Assembly (NCBI GenBank): GCA_028714015.1
Contig: JAQTNG010000004.1
Coordinates: 1-42,362 of the forward strand
DNA from: Elusimicrobiota bacterium
GTDB lineage: Bacteria; Elusimicrobiota; Elusimicrobia; UBA1565; UBA9628
Direction of reading: 5' to 3'
DNA length: 42,362 nucleotides
Below, piece after piece: positions 1 through 9,976 of the stretch. Below the pieces are notes generated by a model. The model was given only the letters and a program-made list of their open reading frames with translations. It had not been told where the DNA came from and did no database searches. A program made the translations under genes and the position numbers. The first letter of the stretch is position 1. The number at the start of each line of letters is the position of its first letter.

Positions 1-737
1 CCTCCGCCCTCGATGACTTCGACCTGGCGGCGGAATTCGGCGTCGATCGCGTCCTTGACGTTCTTGAACGAGTTGAGATTTTTCGTTTCCGTGCGCGTGC
101 CGAACTCCTTCTGGCCCACCGGGCGAACGGAGACGTTGGCGTCGCAGCGCATCTCGCCCTTCTCCATGTCGCAGCGCGAGGAGCCCGCGAACTGGATGAT
201 CTCCTTCAAGGCGGTCAGATACGCGTACGCCTCTTCGGAAGAGCGGAGGTCGGGTTCGCTGACGATCTCGATGAGCGGCACCCCCGCGCGGTTGAGGTCC
301 ACGAGCGAGCCGTCGAGCTTGGAGCCGGAGAGCTCGTGAACGAGCTTGCCGGCGTCCTCTTCCATGTGAATGCGGGTGATTCCGATCGTCTTGACCGCCC
401 CGTTCACCGTGATCGCGAGCTTGCCGTGCTGGGAGAAGGGCTGGTCGTACTGCGAAATCTGGTAGGCCTTCGGCAGGTCGGGATAGAAGTAGTTTTTTCG
501 GGCGAAAATCGACTGCTCGCTGAGCGTGCATTCGAGGGCCATGGCCGCCTGAAAGGCGAGCTCGACGGCGCGCCGGTTGAGCACCGGGAGCACGCCCGGC
601 TGGGCCGTGCACAGGGGGCAGATGCGGCTGTTCGGCGCCTGGCCGAAGCCGTCGGTGCCGCAGCCGCAGAAAAGCTTGGTTTTGGTGGCCAGCTGGCAGT
701 GGACTTCCAGCCCGATGACGAGTTCGTATTGTTTCAC
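1..737 (-). CDS. gatB: Asp-tRNA(Asn)/Glu-tRNA(Gln) amidotransferase subunit B, N-terminal part (3' end outside window)
   Basis: Minus-strand translation from GTG at 737: [68 protein letters not shown]...; GatB motifs. Absent from the ORF track because it is open at the window edge. GTGA overlap with the upstream NUDIX stop. Confidence 0.96.
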   Translation of the reverse strand, partial: MKQYELVIGLEVHCQLATKTKLFCGCGTDGFGQAPNSRICPLCTAQPGVLPVLNRRAVELAFQAAMALECTLSEQSIFARKNYFYPDLPKAYQISQYDQPFSQHGKLAITVNGAVKTIGITRIHMEEDAGKLVHELSGSKLDGSLVDLNRAGVPLIEIVSEPDLRSSEEAYAYLTALKEIIQFAGSSRCDMEKGEMRCDANVSVRPVGQKEFGTRTETKNLNSFKNVKDAIDAEFRRQVEVIEGG

Positions 738-1150
738 GCGTTATCCTTCCCTAAATAGCGGGCGATCAGCCTCAAATCGCTCGGGTATGAAAGAAATCTC
801 GCCGCGGAGCGGCGAAGAACCCATTTCGTTTTCATGATCTCGACTTCGTCCGGCCGTCCCGTCTTCTCGACCGGCTCCATCTTGTACCACCGGACTTTCT
901 TGGCCACCGGGCGTCCGTTGCGGTTGAAACGATAGCGAATGAGCGCCAACGGCCCGGTGTTTCGGCACTTCCAGCCCGTCTCTTCCTCGACTTCCCGGAG
1001 CGCGGCCTTGAGCGGCGTTTCCTTCTTCTCGAGGTGCCCCTTCGGGAAGGTCCAGACGACCTCGCCTTGAAGATTGGTCACCTTGACGAGCAGGATTTTC
1101 CCGTTCTTCTCGACGATCCCGCCCGCCGCGTACTCCTTCGCCTCTTTCAT
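734..1150 (-). CDS. NUDIX hydrolase
   Basis: [60 protein letters not shown]; Nudix box [22 protein letters not shown]. Start trimmed from 1276 to 1150, adjacent to the gatA stop. Confidence 0.93.
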   Translation of the reverse strand: MKEAKEYAAGGIVEKNGKILLVKVTNLQGEVVWTFPKGHLEKKETPLKAALREVEEETGWKCRNTGPLALIRYRFNRNGRPVAKKVRWYKMEPVEKTGRPDEVEIMKTKWVLRRSAARFLSYPSDLRLIARYLGKDNA

Positions 1151-2598
1151 CCCTTCAAGATCGCGAACGGGTTGGCCGTCTCGTAGGCTCTCGCCGCGGA
1201 CAGCATCTTCTTTTCCTGAAAAACGTCCCCGATGAGCTGGAGCCCGATGGGCATGCCTTTTTTCGAGAATCCGCACGGGAGCGAGACGCTCGTGTTGCCC
1301 GCCATGTTCGACGGGATCGTGAAGATGTCGGACAGGTACATCGCGATCGGATCGTTCGTTTTCTCGCCGAAACGGAACGGCGGCGTGGGCGTCGTCGGCG
1401 CGGCGATGAGGTCCACCTGCTTAAAGACCTCCTTGAAATCGTTCGCCATGAGCGTGCGCACCCGCTGGGCCTTCGTGTAGTAGGCGTCGTAGTAGCCGGA
1501 GGACAGCGCGTAGGTGCCGAGCATGATGCGGCGCTTGACCTCGGAGCCGAAGCCGGCGCCGCGCGTCATCTCGTAGACTTCCTGCAGGCTCGTCGCGGCG
1601 CGGTCGACGAAGCCGTAGCGGATGCCGTCGAAGCGAGCGAGGTTCGAGGACGCCTCGGACGGGGCGATGATGTAGTAGGCCGCGATCGCGTACTTCGTGT
1701 GCGGGAGGCTGACTTCGGTGATCGAAGCCCCCAGCGACTTCAGCACGGCGACCGCGTCGCGCACCGACTTCTCGACCTCGGGGTCGAGGCCTTCGATGAA
1801 ATACTCCCGGGGCAGGCCGACGCGCAAGCCCTTGAGATCCTTCGGCGCGGGAGCGGGAGCGGGGGGCGCGTTGACCGCGGACGTCGTGTCGCGCGGATCG
1901 TGACCGCCGATCACGGACAACGCGAGCTCCGCGTCCTCCACGGTCCGGGTGAACGGGCCGATCTGATCGAGCGAGGAGGCGAAAGCCACGAGGCCGTAGC
2001 GCGAGACGAGGCCGTAGGTCGGCTTGAGGCCGACGACGCCGCAGAACGCCGCGGGCTGGCGGATAGAGCCCCCCGTGTCGGAGCCCAGGGAAAACGCGCA
2101 CATGCGCGCCGCCGCGGCCGCCGCCGAGCCGCCCGAGGAGCCGCCGGGCACGCAGGCCGGATCCCACGGGTTGGTCGTCTTCTGGAACGCGGAGTTCTCC
2201 GTCGAGGAGCCCATCGCGAACTCGTCGAGATTCGTCTTGCCGACGATCACCGAGTCGGCCGATGTCAGCCGCTCGGTGACGGTCGCGTCATAGGCGGCGA
2301 TGTGACCCTTCAGGATTTTCGATCCGCAGGTGGTCTCGACGCCCTTGAGCTGGATGTTGTCCTTCAGGGCGACCGGAACCCCGGCCAAGGCGCCGAGCGT
2401 CCCGCCCTTCTTGCGCTTCGCGTCGACGGCGCGCGCCTGCTCGAGCGCCCGGTCCTTCGTGACGGCCAGGAACGCCTTGATCGTTCCGTCGAGCTTCTCG
2501 ATCCGCGCGAAATGGGCGAGGGCGACGGCTTCCGCCGTGGCCTCTCCGTTTTGAACGACGGTCGCGATCCGAGCGGCGGATAATTCTGTTAGATCCAT
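1147..2598 (-). CDS. gatA: Asp-tRNA(Asn)/Glu-tRNA(Gln) amidotransferase subunit A
   Basis: 483 aa; amidase signature [45 protein letters not shown]. Confidence 0.98.
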   Translation of the reverse strand: MDLTELSAARIATVVQNGEATAEAVALAHFARIEKLDGTIKAFLAVTKDRALEQARAVDAKRKKGGTLGALAGVPVALKDNIQLKGVETTCGSKILKGHIAAYDATVTERLTSADSVIVGKTNLDEFAMGSSTENSAFQKTTNPWDPACVPGGSSGGSAAAAAARMCAFSLGSDTGGSIRQPAAFCGVVGLKPTYGLVSRYGLVAFASSLDQIGPFTRTVEDAELALSVIGGHDPRDTTSAVNAPPAPAPAPKDLKGLRVGLPREYFIEGLDPEVEKSVRDAVAVLKSLGASITEVSLPHTKYAIAAYYIIAPSEASSNLARFDGIRYGFVDRAATSLQEVYEMTRGAGFGSEVKRRIMLGTYALSSGYYDAYYTKAQRVRTLMANDFKEVFKQVDLIAAPTTPTPPFRFGEKTNDPIAMYLSDIFTIPSNMAGNTSVSLPCGFSKKGMPIGLQLIGDVFQEKKMLSAARAYETANPFAILKG

Positions 2599-2608
2599 TT
2601 TATTTATC

Positions 2609-3862
2609 TTACTTATCGATGAAGAGCGACTCTTCTTCGCCGTTGTGGCGTTCCGGAAGGGGCTCTTTGCGCGCTCTTCTGCCGGGAGCCGCGCCGGGCT
2701 TTGGCGCGTCCACGGAATCCGGCTTGGCCGGGAGCTCGTCGAGATCGGCCTCGGGCGCCTTGACCCTCTTGGGCGCGATGTCCTTCCCCGATTTCTCGAC
2801 GCTCACGGCGGGACCGTCGTCGCCGAAGGACGGCGCGTCGCGATCGGCCGCGGGCGCCCGGCGGGGCGGGGCGGCCTTCTCCGGAGCGAGGGCCTCGGGC
2901 TCCGGGGCCGGCTCGGCCGCGGGAGCCGCGTCGGACTCGATCGCGGCGATCGCGGCCTGAATTTTGTCGCGGCGCTGCGGATCGAGCTCGAGCGCCTTTC
3001 TTAAATCCGCGACGGCGCCGGCCTTGTCGCCGAGCAGGGCGCGGGTCTGCCCGCGGTTCGAGTAGGCGAGGCCTTTGCGCGGATTGACCGCGATCACCTT
3101 GGTCAGGTCGGCCGCGGCGCCGCGGTAGTCTCCGAGGAGAAAACGCACGTTCGAGCGCAGGTAATGCGAATCCTCGTGATCTTCGTTCGTCTCCAGGAAG
3201 GCCGAGAAATCGGCGTCGGCGCCGCGGTAGTCCTTGAGCTCGCGCAGGGCCTTGCCGCGATAGTAGCGCGCCCACGTGAACTTCGGGCTGATCTCGAGTA
3301 TGGCGCCGTAATCCTCGGAGGCGCCGCGGAAGTCGCGCATGCGGTCCTTGACCGACCCGCGCATGAGCAGCGCGGCCGCGGAGCCGGGGTCGCGCTTGAC
3401 CGCCGCATTGAGGGCCGCCAGCGCCTCGCGGGACTTGCCGAGCGCCGACAAGGTGCTGCCCTCGCCGAGCGGGCCCTCGATGGAGCGGCTGTCCTCCGCG
3501 GAGGACGCGCGGAAGTCGGACAGCGCGCCGGCGTAGTCCTTGAGCACGAGGCGGGCCTTGCCGCGCGCGGCGTAGGAAGGGGCGTCGTTCGGCTTGAGCT
3601 TGATCGCGATCTTCGCGTCCTCGGCGGCGCCGGCGAGATCGCCGAGCGTCCAGCGGCACGCGGCGCGAAAGCCCGCCGCCGTCTTCCAGCCCGGAACGGC
3701 CTCGAGCGCCTCATCGAAGCGGGCGGAGGCCCCGGCGAGGTCGAGCTTGTGGTAAAGCCGTATCGCGGCCGTTAAATTGCGCTTGGCTTTTGCGTCGGGC
3801 GCCGCGGCGGCCGAAGCGGCCAGCGGCGCGGCGATGAGGGCGGCGGCAAGAAGAAGCTTCAT
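2609..3862 (-). CDS. Secreted TPR-repeat protein with Pro/Ala-rich C-terminus
   Basis: Signal peptide [20 protein letters not shown]; repeated TPR-like units (AxxxRGxxxxxLxDYxGAxxDF). ATGA overlap with the gatC stop. Confidence 0.85.
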   Translation of the reverse strand: MKLLLAAALIAAPLAASAAAAPDAKAKRNLTAAIRLYHKLDLAGASARFDEALEAVPGWKTAAGFRAACRWTLGDLAGAAEDAKIAIKLKPNDAPSYAARGKARLVLKDYAGALSDFRASSAEDSRSIEGPLGEGSTLSALGKSREALAALNAAVKRDPGSAAALLMRGSVKDRMRDFRGASEDYGAILEISPKFTWARYYRGKALRELKDYRGADADFSAFLETNEDHEDSHYLRSNVRFLLGDYRGAAADLTKVIAVNPRKGLAYSNRGQTRALLGDKAGAVADLRKALELDPQRRDKIQAAIAAIESDAAPAAEPAPEPEALAPEKAAPPRRAPAADRDAPSFGDDGPAVSVEKSGKDIAPKRVKAPEADLDELPAKPDSVDAPKPGAAPGRRARKEPLPERHNGEEESLFIDK

Positions 3863-4146
3863 TCGAGCACCTTCTTCACCTTGAAGTAAGGGCCGTCTCG
3901 CTCCGGCGCGTTGGCGAGCAGGGCTTCCGTATCCCCGAAAGGCATGGGCTCGTCGTCGCGCATCACGTTGACGGCTCCGAGCACGGAGGTCGTGGGCGCG
4001 ACGCCGCTCGTGTCGGCCGTGTTGAGCTCGGCCATCGAATCGAGGATTTTGGTCAGCTGGCCGCCGTACAGCGCGACCTCGTCGTCGGTGAGGCGCAGGC
4101 GCGCGAGCTTGGCGATCTTCTTGACGTCGGCATCCGAGACGCTCAT
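3859..4146 (-). CDS. gatC: Asp-tRNA(Asn)/Glu-tRNA(Gln) amidotransferase subunit C
   Basis: 95 aa: [95 protein letters not shown]; buried as the C-terminal end of a spurious 611-aa track ORF. Confidence 0.95.
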   Translation of the reverse strand: MSVSDADVKKIAKLARLRLTDDEVALYGGQLTKILDSMAELNTADTSGVAPTTSVLGAVNVMRDDEPMPFGDTEALLANAPERDGPYFKVKKVLE

Positions 4147-6323
4147 TAGGCGGGCTCCAGAGGGGCGTAGCGGGTCAGCAGCTTGGCCACGCGCCCGTCG
4201 TCGAATCGCACGGTCACCTTCATCGTATCGCCGGCCCCGGAAATCTCGGCGACGATGCCGCGCCCGAACTGCGGGTGCCGCACGCGCTGGCCGTTCTTGA
4301 ACCCGGTCGCGCGCGCCGACGGAGCCGCGCCGGCCGCCGCGGGGCGGACGAACGCCTGAGCGCCCCCGGAGGCGGACTCGCGGGCGGCGGAACCGAACAA
4401 TTTGGCTTCGATGATGAAGCGCGAGGGCAGGCTCGCGTAGACCTGGCCGAACAGGCGTCGCGTGGCCGCGTAGGTCATGTACAGCCGTTCTCTGGCGCGC
4501 GTGATGCCGACGTAGCACAGGCGCCGCTCTTCTTCCAGATCTTCGGGGGTGGCGTTGCCGCCGCCGATCGGAAACAGGCCTTCCTCGAGGCCGGTCAGGA
4601 ACACGACGGGGTATTCGAGGCCCTTGGCGAGATGGATCGTCATGAGCGTCACCGCCGGCGTGTTCTCGTCGTAGTCGTCGAGGCCGGTCTGCAGCGCGAC
4701 CTCCTCGAGGTAGGTCGCCAGGCTGCTCACGCGCCCGTTTTGCTTCTCCTTGTCGTCGTATTCCTTCACGGCGTTGAGAAGCTCCTGAAGGTTGGCCAGC
4801 CGCCCCGCGGCCTCGGGGTCCGTGTCCATCTCGGACTCGATCCAGGCCCAGTAGCCGGTCGCCTCGAAGATCAGGGCCATGGCACCCCCGGCGGGCAGGG
4901 TCTGCGTCGTGTCGCGCAGGCGTTCGAGGGTTTGGGTGAAGTCGCTGAAGGCGGAGTGAGCCTTCCCCCCGAGCCCGTCGATCTGGCCGTGCGCCCAGAA
5001 GGCGTCCCACAGGGAGAGATCGTGGGCGGCGGCGTAGTTTTCCGCGAGCTCGAGGCTCTTCGCGCCGAGGCCGCGCGGCGGGCAGTTGATGACGCGGTCG
5101 AGGGACACCGAGTCGCGCTTGTTGACCACGATGCGCGCGTAGGCCATCGCGTCCTTGATCTCCTTGCGCTCGTAGAAGCGCATGGCTCCGACGATCTTGT
5201 AGGGCATGCGCGCGCGGCGCATCGCCTCTTCGAACGACCGCGACTGGGCGTTCGTGCGGTAGAAGACCGCCACGTCCTTCAACGAGCGCCCCGCCGAGAC
5301 CTCGTCCTGGATGCGGCGCACGACCCAGGTCGCCTCCTCGTACTCGTTGGGCAGCTCCTGCACGCGGACCTCGTCTCCGGGAGGGGCCTGAGTCCAGAGC
5401 TTCTTGGGCTTGCGCGTCTTGTTGTGGTGAATGACCAGGGCGGCGGCGTCGAGGATGCGCGACGTCGACCGGTAGTTCTGCTCGAGCGTGACGACCATCG
5501 TGTTCGGGAAGTCGCGCTCGAACTCGAGGATGTTGCGTATGTTCGCGCCGCGCCACGAGTAGATGGACTGGTCGTCGTCGCCGACAACGCATACGTTTTT
5601 GTGTTTGGCGGCCAAAGTCTTGGTCAAGATATACTGGGCGTGGTTCGTATCCTGGTACTCGTCGACCAACAGGTGCGTGAAGTGCTCCTGCCACTTCTCC
5701 CTGACCTTGGGATGATCCCGCAGGAGTTGGCAGGTCTTCAGAAGGAGATCTCCGAAGTCGAGCGCCCCGGCCTTGTTCAGCTTGTTCTCGTAGACCTTGT
5801 AAATTTTCGCGGCCGTTTGACGAGATTGATCGATCGAAGCCATCGCGTGGATCTCATAGGACCCCGCGTCGAGCAGGTCGTCCTTGGCGCGCGAGATGAT
5901 GTTGACGAAGAGGCCGGCCTTGCTCTTCTGGTCCTCGATCCCGAGTTCCTTCATCGCCTCGTTGACGAGCTTCTTCTGGTCGCTCTGGTCGTAGATCGTG
6001 AAGTGACGCGGCAGGCCCAGCTCGGCATGGTGGATGCGCACGAGCTTGGCGCAGAAGGAGTGGAAGGTGAAGGCCCAGACGAGAGCGCCCTTGCCGGGCG
6101 CGAGCTCCTCGAGGCGCTTGCGCATCTCGCCGGCCGCCTTGTTCGTGAAGGTGACCGCGAGGATGCGGTCGGGCGCCACGCCCGTTTCGATGAGGCGCGC
6201 GATCCGATAGGTGATGACGCGGGTCTTGCCCGTGCCCGCGCCGGCGAGCACGAGCAAAGCTCCGTCCAGATGCGTCGCCCCGGCCCGCTGCTCCGGGTTG
6301 AGCTTTTCGAGATCGACGCCCAT
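4146..6323 (-). CDS. pcrA: ATP-dependent DNA helicase, UvrD/PcrA family
   Basis: 725 aa; LNPEQRAG, AGAGTGKTRVI, VDEYQDTNHAQY, VVGDDDQSIYSWRGA, TIHLAKGLEYPVVFL motifs. Confidence 0.96.
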   Translation of the reverse strand: MGVDLEKLNPEQRAGATHLDGALLVLAGAGTGKTRVITYRIARLIETGVAPDRILAVTFTNKAAGEMRKRLEELAPGKGALVWAFTFHSFCAKLVRIHHAELGLPRHFTIYDQSDQKKLVNEAMKELGIEDQKSKAGLFVNIISRAKDDLLDAGSYEIHAMASIDQSRQTAAKIYKVYENKLNKAGALDFGDLLLKTCQLLRDHPKVREKWQEHFTHLLVDEYQDTNHAQYILTKTLAAKHKNVCVVGDDDQSIYSWRGANIRNILEFERDFPNTMVVTLEQNYRSTSRILDAAALVIHHNKTRKPKKLWTQAPPGDEVRVQELPNEYEEATWVVRRIQDEVSAGRSLKDVAVFYRTNAQSRSFEEAMRRARMPYKIVGAMRFYERKEIKDAMAYARIVVNKRDSVSLDRVINCPPRGLGAKSLELAENYAAAHDLSLWDAFWAHGQIDGLGGKAHSAFSDFTQTLERLRDTTQTLPAGGAMALIFEATGYWAWIESEMDTDPEAAGRLANLQELLNAVKEYDDKEKQNGRVSSLATYLEEVALQTGLDDYDENTPAVTLMTIHLAKGLEYPVVFLTGLEEGLFPIGGGNATPEDLEEERRLCYVGITRARERLYMTYAATRRLFGQVYASLPSRFIIEAKLFGSAARESASGGAQAFVRPAAAGAAPSARATGFKNGQRVRHPQFGRGIVAEISGAGDTMKVTVRFDDGRVAKLLTRYAPLEPA

Positions 6324-6331
6324 GGCGCGGC

Positions 6332-8476
6332 TCAGCGGGAGCCGACGGCCTCCCGCTTAGGAGCGTACAGCATGTTGCAGTAGTCCTTGACCATGCGGTC
6401 GGCGCCGTACTGGGAGGCGACGGAGCGGATGGACTCCTTCATGACCTTGACCCAGCCGCGCGGGATGCCGTATTCGTCACGGTCGTAGTACAGCGGCACG
6501 ATCTTCTCCTCGAGCGTGCGGTAGATGTCCTCGGCGTCGGCCGCGTCGGCCTCGGGGCCCGCGCCGCGCCCCCCGGCCTGGCCGATGGGCCAGCCGTTGC
6601 CGCCGTTGAAGCCCTCTTCCCACCAGCCGTCGAGCACGGAGAAGTTGGGCACGCCGTTGGCTCCGGCCTTCTCGCCGGAGGTGCCGCAGGCCTCGAGGGG
6701 TGCGAGCGGGTTGTTGAGCCACATGTCCACGCCCTGCACGAGGTAGCGCGCGACGTGCATGTCGTAGTCCTCGATGAAGGCGATGCGTCCGCCGAACTCG
6801 GGGTTCTTGGCGAGCTGATAGACCTGCTGGATCAGGGCCTTGCCGCCGTCGTCGGCCGGGTGCGCCTTGCCCGCGAACACGAGCTGAACGGGGCGCCACG
6901 GGTCGAACAGCATCTTCTTGAGCCGCGGGATGTCGCTGAGGATCAAGGTCGCGCGCTTGTAGCCGGCGAAGCGCCGGGCGAAGCCGATGACGAGCGCGGG
7001 GTGGTCGAGCAGGGCGCCGCCGGCCAGCACCTGCGCCGGGCCGTGCTTCTCCTTCATCCAGCGGGCGCGGGCGCGGGCGCGGGCGAGCTGCAGAAGCGCG
7101 CTCTTGTTCCGGTTGTGCTGGAGCCAGAGAACCTCGTCGGGGATCGAGGCGACCTTCGACCAGACCGCCTCGTCGTCCTGGCGCACGCGCCAGTCCGGTC
7201 CGAGGTAGCGGTCGTACACCGACCCGAGCTCCTGGTTGATCCAGGTCGGCAGGTGCACGCCGTTCGTGACGTGCGTGATCGGAATCTCGGTTTCCGGGAG
7301 AGAAGGCCACAGGCATTTCCACATCTCGCGGGAGACTTGGCCATGGCGGCGGCTGACCGCGTTGCGGCGGCCGGCGATCTTGAGCGACAGCGCGGTCATG
7401 TTCCAGCCGGTGCGGCCGGGCACGCGCGCGAAATCCATGAAGCGCTCGCGGTCCACGCCGAGCTGGGGCCAATAGCTCGAGAAGTACTCCGCGATCATCT
7501 CCTCGGCGAACACGTCGTGGCCGGCCTCGACGGGCGTGTGCGTCGTGAAGACCGCGTTCTCGCCGACCTGGCGCAGGGCCTCGTCAAGCGCGGTGCCGCC
7601 GGCCACCTTCTCTCGAGCGAGCTCGAGAAATAGGAAAGAAGAGTGGCCCTCGTTGGCGTGGAACACCGCGGGGTGCACGCCGAGCGCGCGCAGGACGCGC
7701 ACGCCGCCGATGCCGAGGATGATCTCCTGGCGCAGGCGCATCGTGCGGTCGCCGCCGTACAGCCGGCCCGAGATCTCGCGGTCGAGCTGCGAGTTGCCCT
7801 CGACGTTCGTGTCCATCAGGAACAAAGGCACGCGTCCGACCTGCACCTTCCACACCGCGACCTTGATGGTGCCGCGGCCGAGAGGGATATCGAGCACCAT
7901 GCGGCCGCCGGTGGGGCCGAATACGGGCCGCACCGGGGAGGCGTCCCAGTTGACCGACTCGTACACGTTCTGCTGCCAGCCGTCGGAGGAGATCTTTTGG
8001 ACGACGTAGCCTTCGGGATACATGAAGCCGACGCCGACGAGGGGCACGCCCAGGTCCGAGGCGGACTTGCAGTGGTCGCCGGCGAGGATGCCGAGGCCGC
8101 CGGAGTAGATCTTGAGGGAGTTGTGGACGCCGAACTCGGCCGAGAAGTAGCCGATGTTCTTGCCCTTCATCTCGGGATGGTTCTGGGCGAACCAGGTCTG
8201 GTCCGTCGTCATGTACCGGTCGAACGCGGCGATCACCGCTTCGAGGCGGGAGAGGAAGCCGGCATCTGAAGCCAGTTGGTCGAGGCGACCAACCGGACAG
8301 CTGCGCATCAGCGAAACGGGGTTGTGGTGCGTCTCCGCCCAAAGCGTGAGATCCATCTCTTTGAACAGGGCGCGAGCCTCGGGATGCCAGCTCCACCAGA
8401 GGTTGTACGCCAGATCCTTGAGGCGGGCGAGCTTGGGAGGGAGCTGCATGTCGTTGTAGGAGTCAGTGGTAACCAT
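6332..8476 (-). CDS. glgP: Alpha-glucan (glycogen) phosphorylase
   Basis: About 714 aa; IGYFSAEFGVHNSLKIYSGGLGILAGDHCKSASDLGVPLVGVG, HVTNGVHLPTWI, CGTSGEKAGANGVPNFSVLDGWWEEG. Track start 8482 is TTG; ATG at 8476 preferred. Confidence 0.95.
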   Translation of the reverse strand: MVTTDSYNDMQLPPKLARLKDLAYNLWWSWHPEARALFKEMDLTLWAETHHNPVSLMRSCPVGRLDQLASDAGFLSRLEAVIAAFDRYMTTDQTWFAQNHPEMKGKNIGYFSAEFGVHNSLKIYSGGLGILAGDHCKSASDLGVPLVGVGFMYPEGYVVQKISSDGWQQNVYESVNWDASPVRPVFGPTGGRMVLDIPLGRGTIKVAVWKVQVGRVPLFLMDTNVEGNSQLDREISGRLYGGDRTMRLRQEIILGIGGVRVLRALGVHPAVFHANEGHSSFLFLELAREKVAGGTALDEALRQVGENAVFTTHTPVEAGHDVFAEEMIAEYFSSYWPQLGVDRERFMDFARVPGRTGWNMTALSLKIAGRRNAVSRRHGQVSREMWKCLWPSLPETEIPITHVTNGVHLPTWINQELGSVYDRYLGPDWRVRQDDEAVWSKVASIPDEVLWLQHNRNKSALLQLARARARARWMKEKHGPAQVLAGGALLDHPALVIGFARRFAGYKRATLILSDIPRLKKMLFDPWRPVQLVFAGKAHPADDGGKALIQQVYQLAKNPEFGGRIAFIEDYDMHVARYLVQGVDMWLNNPLAPLEACGTSGEKAGANGVPNFSVLDGWWEEGFNGGNGWPIGQAGGRGAGPEADAADAEDIYRTLEEKIVPLYYDRDEYGIPRGWVKVMKESIRSVASQYGADRMVKDYCNMLYAPKREAVGSR

Positions 8477-8606
8477 AGACAAGCATTCTACCTTTTATGG
8501 GATGGACGGCCAAGGCCGACCGAGCGATAAGCGAGGAAGTGCCCCTTCCAAATTCCGTCAGGGAAGGGGCCTTGACGCCGGAGGCGGGGACGACTATCCT
8601 CTCGTC

Positions 8607-9332
8607 GTGAGAGCCCTGTCTTTCGCCCTTCTCCTGGCCTGCTCGGCCGCCGCCCCCGCCTCCGCCCAGGAAGCGGAGACCGGCCTGCGCGCCCAGAAGG
8701 CCCGGGAGCTGGTGGACGCCCTGCCGGCCGAAGCGCGCGTCGAGCTCAAGAAGATGTACCGCCGCTACAAGGAGGTCGTCGCGCGCAAACTCGAATCAGG
8801 CTGGCGCACGGGCGTCTTGAGCGAGGCCGTCATCGAGGACGTCGATGAGCCCTTCCAGCCCGCGCGCCTCGTGTCGGGCATGATCGAGCTCCGCAAAAAG
8901 GAGATCGCCAAATTGCAGGAAGCGCTGAAAGCGCTCGCCAGCGACGATCCGTACAACGACAAGCGGCTGCGCGCGGCCCTGGAGGCCAAGCGCGAGGAGC
9001 TCAACGCCCTCGTCGCCCAAAACAAGCGGGAAAAGGGCCTGTGCCGGGACTGGTCGGACCTGATTTGGTCGGAGTTCATGTCCATGGACCTCGAATATTG
9101 GGGCGCGCGCGACGAGCGCCGCGCGACGCGCCCCTACCACACCGCCGCCGTCGCCTGCTCCCCGGCGGATTCGCCCGAAGTCTGCCTGGCCTTCGACCCC
9201 TGGGAGGACGGCCGCCCGAGCGTGTTCGCCTACGGGGCCTGGGACGAGTCGGCGCCCGGAGGCCGCTTCCCGGCCGAGTACTTCCTGCACGGCCTGCCGG
9301 ACAAGGTCGAGAAGGCCGAGAAAAAGCCTTGA
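8607..9332 (+). CDS. Hypothetical secreted protein
   Basis: GTG start giving VRALSFALLLACSAAAPASAQEAETG (signal peptide); start lies 7 nt downstream of a TTGACG-N17-TATCCT promoter. No family recognised. Confidence 0.75.
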   Translation: MRALSFALLLACSAAAPASAQEAETGLRAQKARELVDALPAEARVELKKMYRRYKEVVARKLESGWRTGVLSEAVIEDVDEPFQPARLVSGMIELRKKEIAKLQEALKALASDDPYNDKRLRAALEAKREELNALVAQNKREKGLCRDWSDLIWSEFMSMDLEYWGARDERRATRPYHTAAVACSPADSPEVCLAFDPWEDGRPSVFAYGAWDESAPGGRFPAEYFLHGLPDKVEKAEKKP

Positions 9333-9976
9333 GCACCGGGGCCCTCCCCCTCCTCGCCCGCCTGGGCGAAGCCGCCAGCTTCCCCCAAGCCGTGCGCAAC
9401 TACGAGACCGACCCCTGGAGCTACATGCGCCGCAAGCTCGGAGAATGCGCGCTTCCCCTGCGCGAATACAAACGGACTTTGTACGAAGAGGCCTCCGCCC
9501 GCCTGCTCGAGGATCTTCGGGCTCCGTTCCTCAAACCGGGCGCGATGCTGGATCACAAGGAGACCTTCGAAAAGCTCCTGACGCCCGACGCCTACGCCGA
9601 CCTCTCCTTCCACCTCGACCCCGGGGGCGACCCGAAATCCCGGCGCGAGGCGGTCAAGGCGCTCCTCTCCGCGGGAAAAATAAAAACCGCCTTCGACACG
9701 GAGGCCCTGCCCCCCGAACGCCGCGGCAAGCCGTGGCAGGCCCTGGTCGAGGACACCTCGCGCCGTCTGGGGCTCGATCAGCTCAAGGAGATCATGGAGC
9801 GCGGGCCCAAGACCGAGCGCCGGCGCGCCTACGCCGTCCGCCGCGCGCGCCGCGACCTCGCCGAATTCCTGACGGTCACGCGGGGCGAGTCGGGGATGCG
9901 CGAGGAGATCACGCTGTTCGTCCTGACCCGCGTCGAGGCCGCGATCGCCGCCTTGCTGCGCTTTCTGAACGCCTAG
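9329..9976 (+). CDS. Hypothetical protein
   Basis: TTG start overlapping the previous stop (TTGA): LSTGALPLLARLGEAASFPQAVRNYETDPWSYMRRKLGECALPLREYKRTLYEEASARLLEDL... No family recognised. Confidence 0.65.
   Translation: MSTGALPLLARLGEAASFPQAVRNYETDPWSYMRRKLGECALPLREYKRTLYEEASARLLEDLRAPFLKPGAMLDHKETFEKLLTPDAYADLSFHLDPGGDPKSRREAVKALLSAGKIKTAFDTEALPPERRGKPWQALVEDTSRRLGLDQLKEIMERGPKTERRRAYAVRRARRDLAEFLTVTRGESGMREEITLFVLTRVEAAIAALLRFLNA

Noticed and set aside
3859-5694. 611-aa minus ORF
   Set aside because: Only its last 95 codons (gatC) are real; the rest is an alternate frame of pcrA.
4275-6383. 702-aa plus-strand ORF
   Set aside because: Antisense to pcrA/uvrD, which has complete helicase motifs; shadow ORF.
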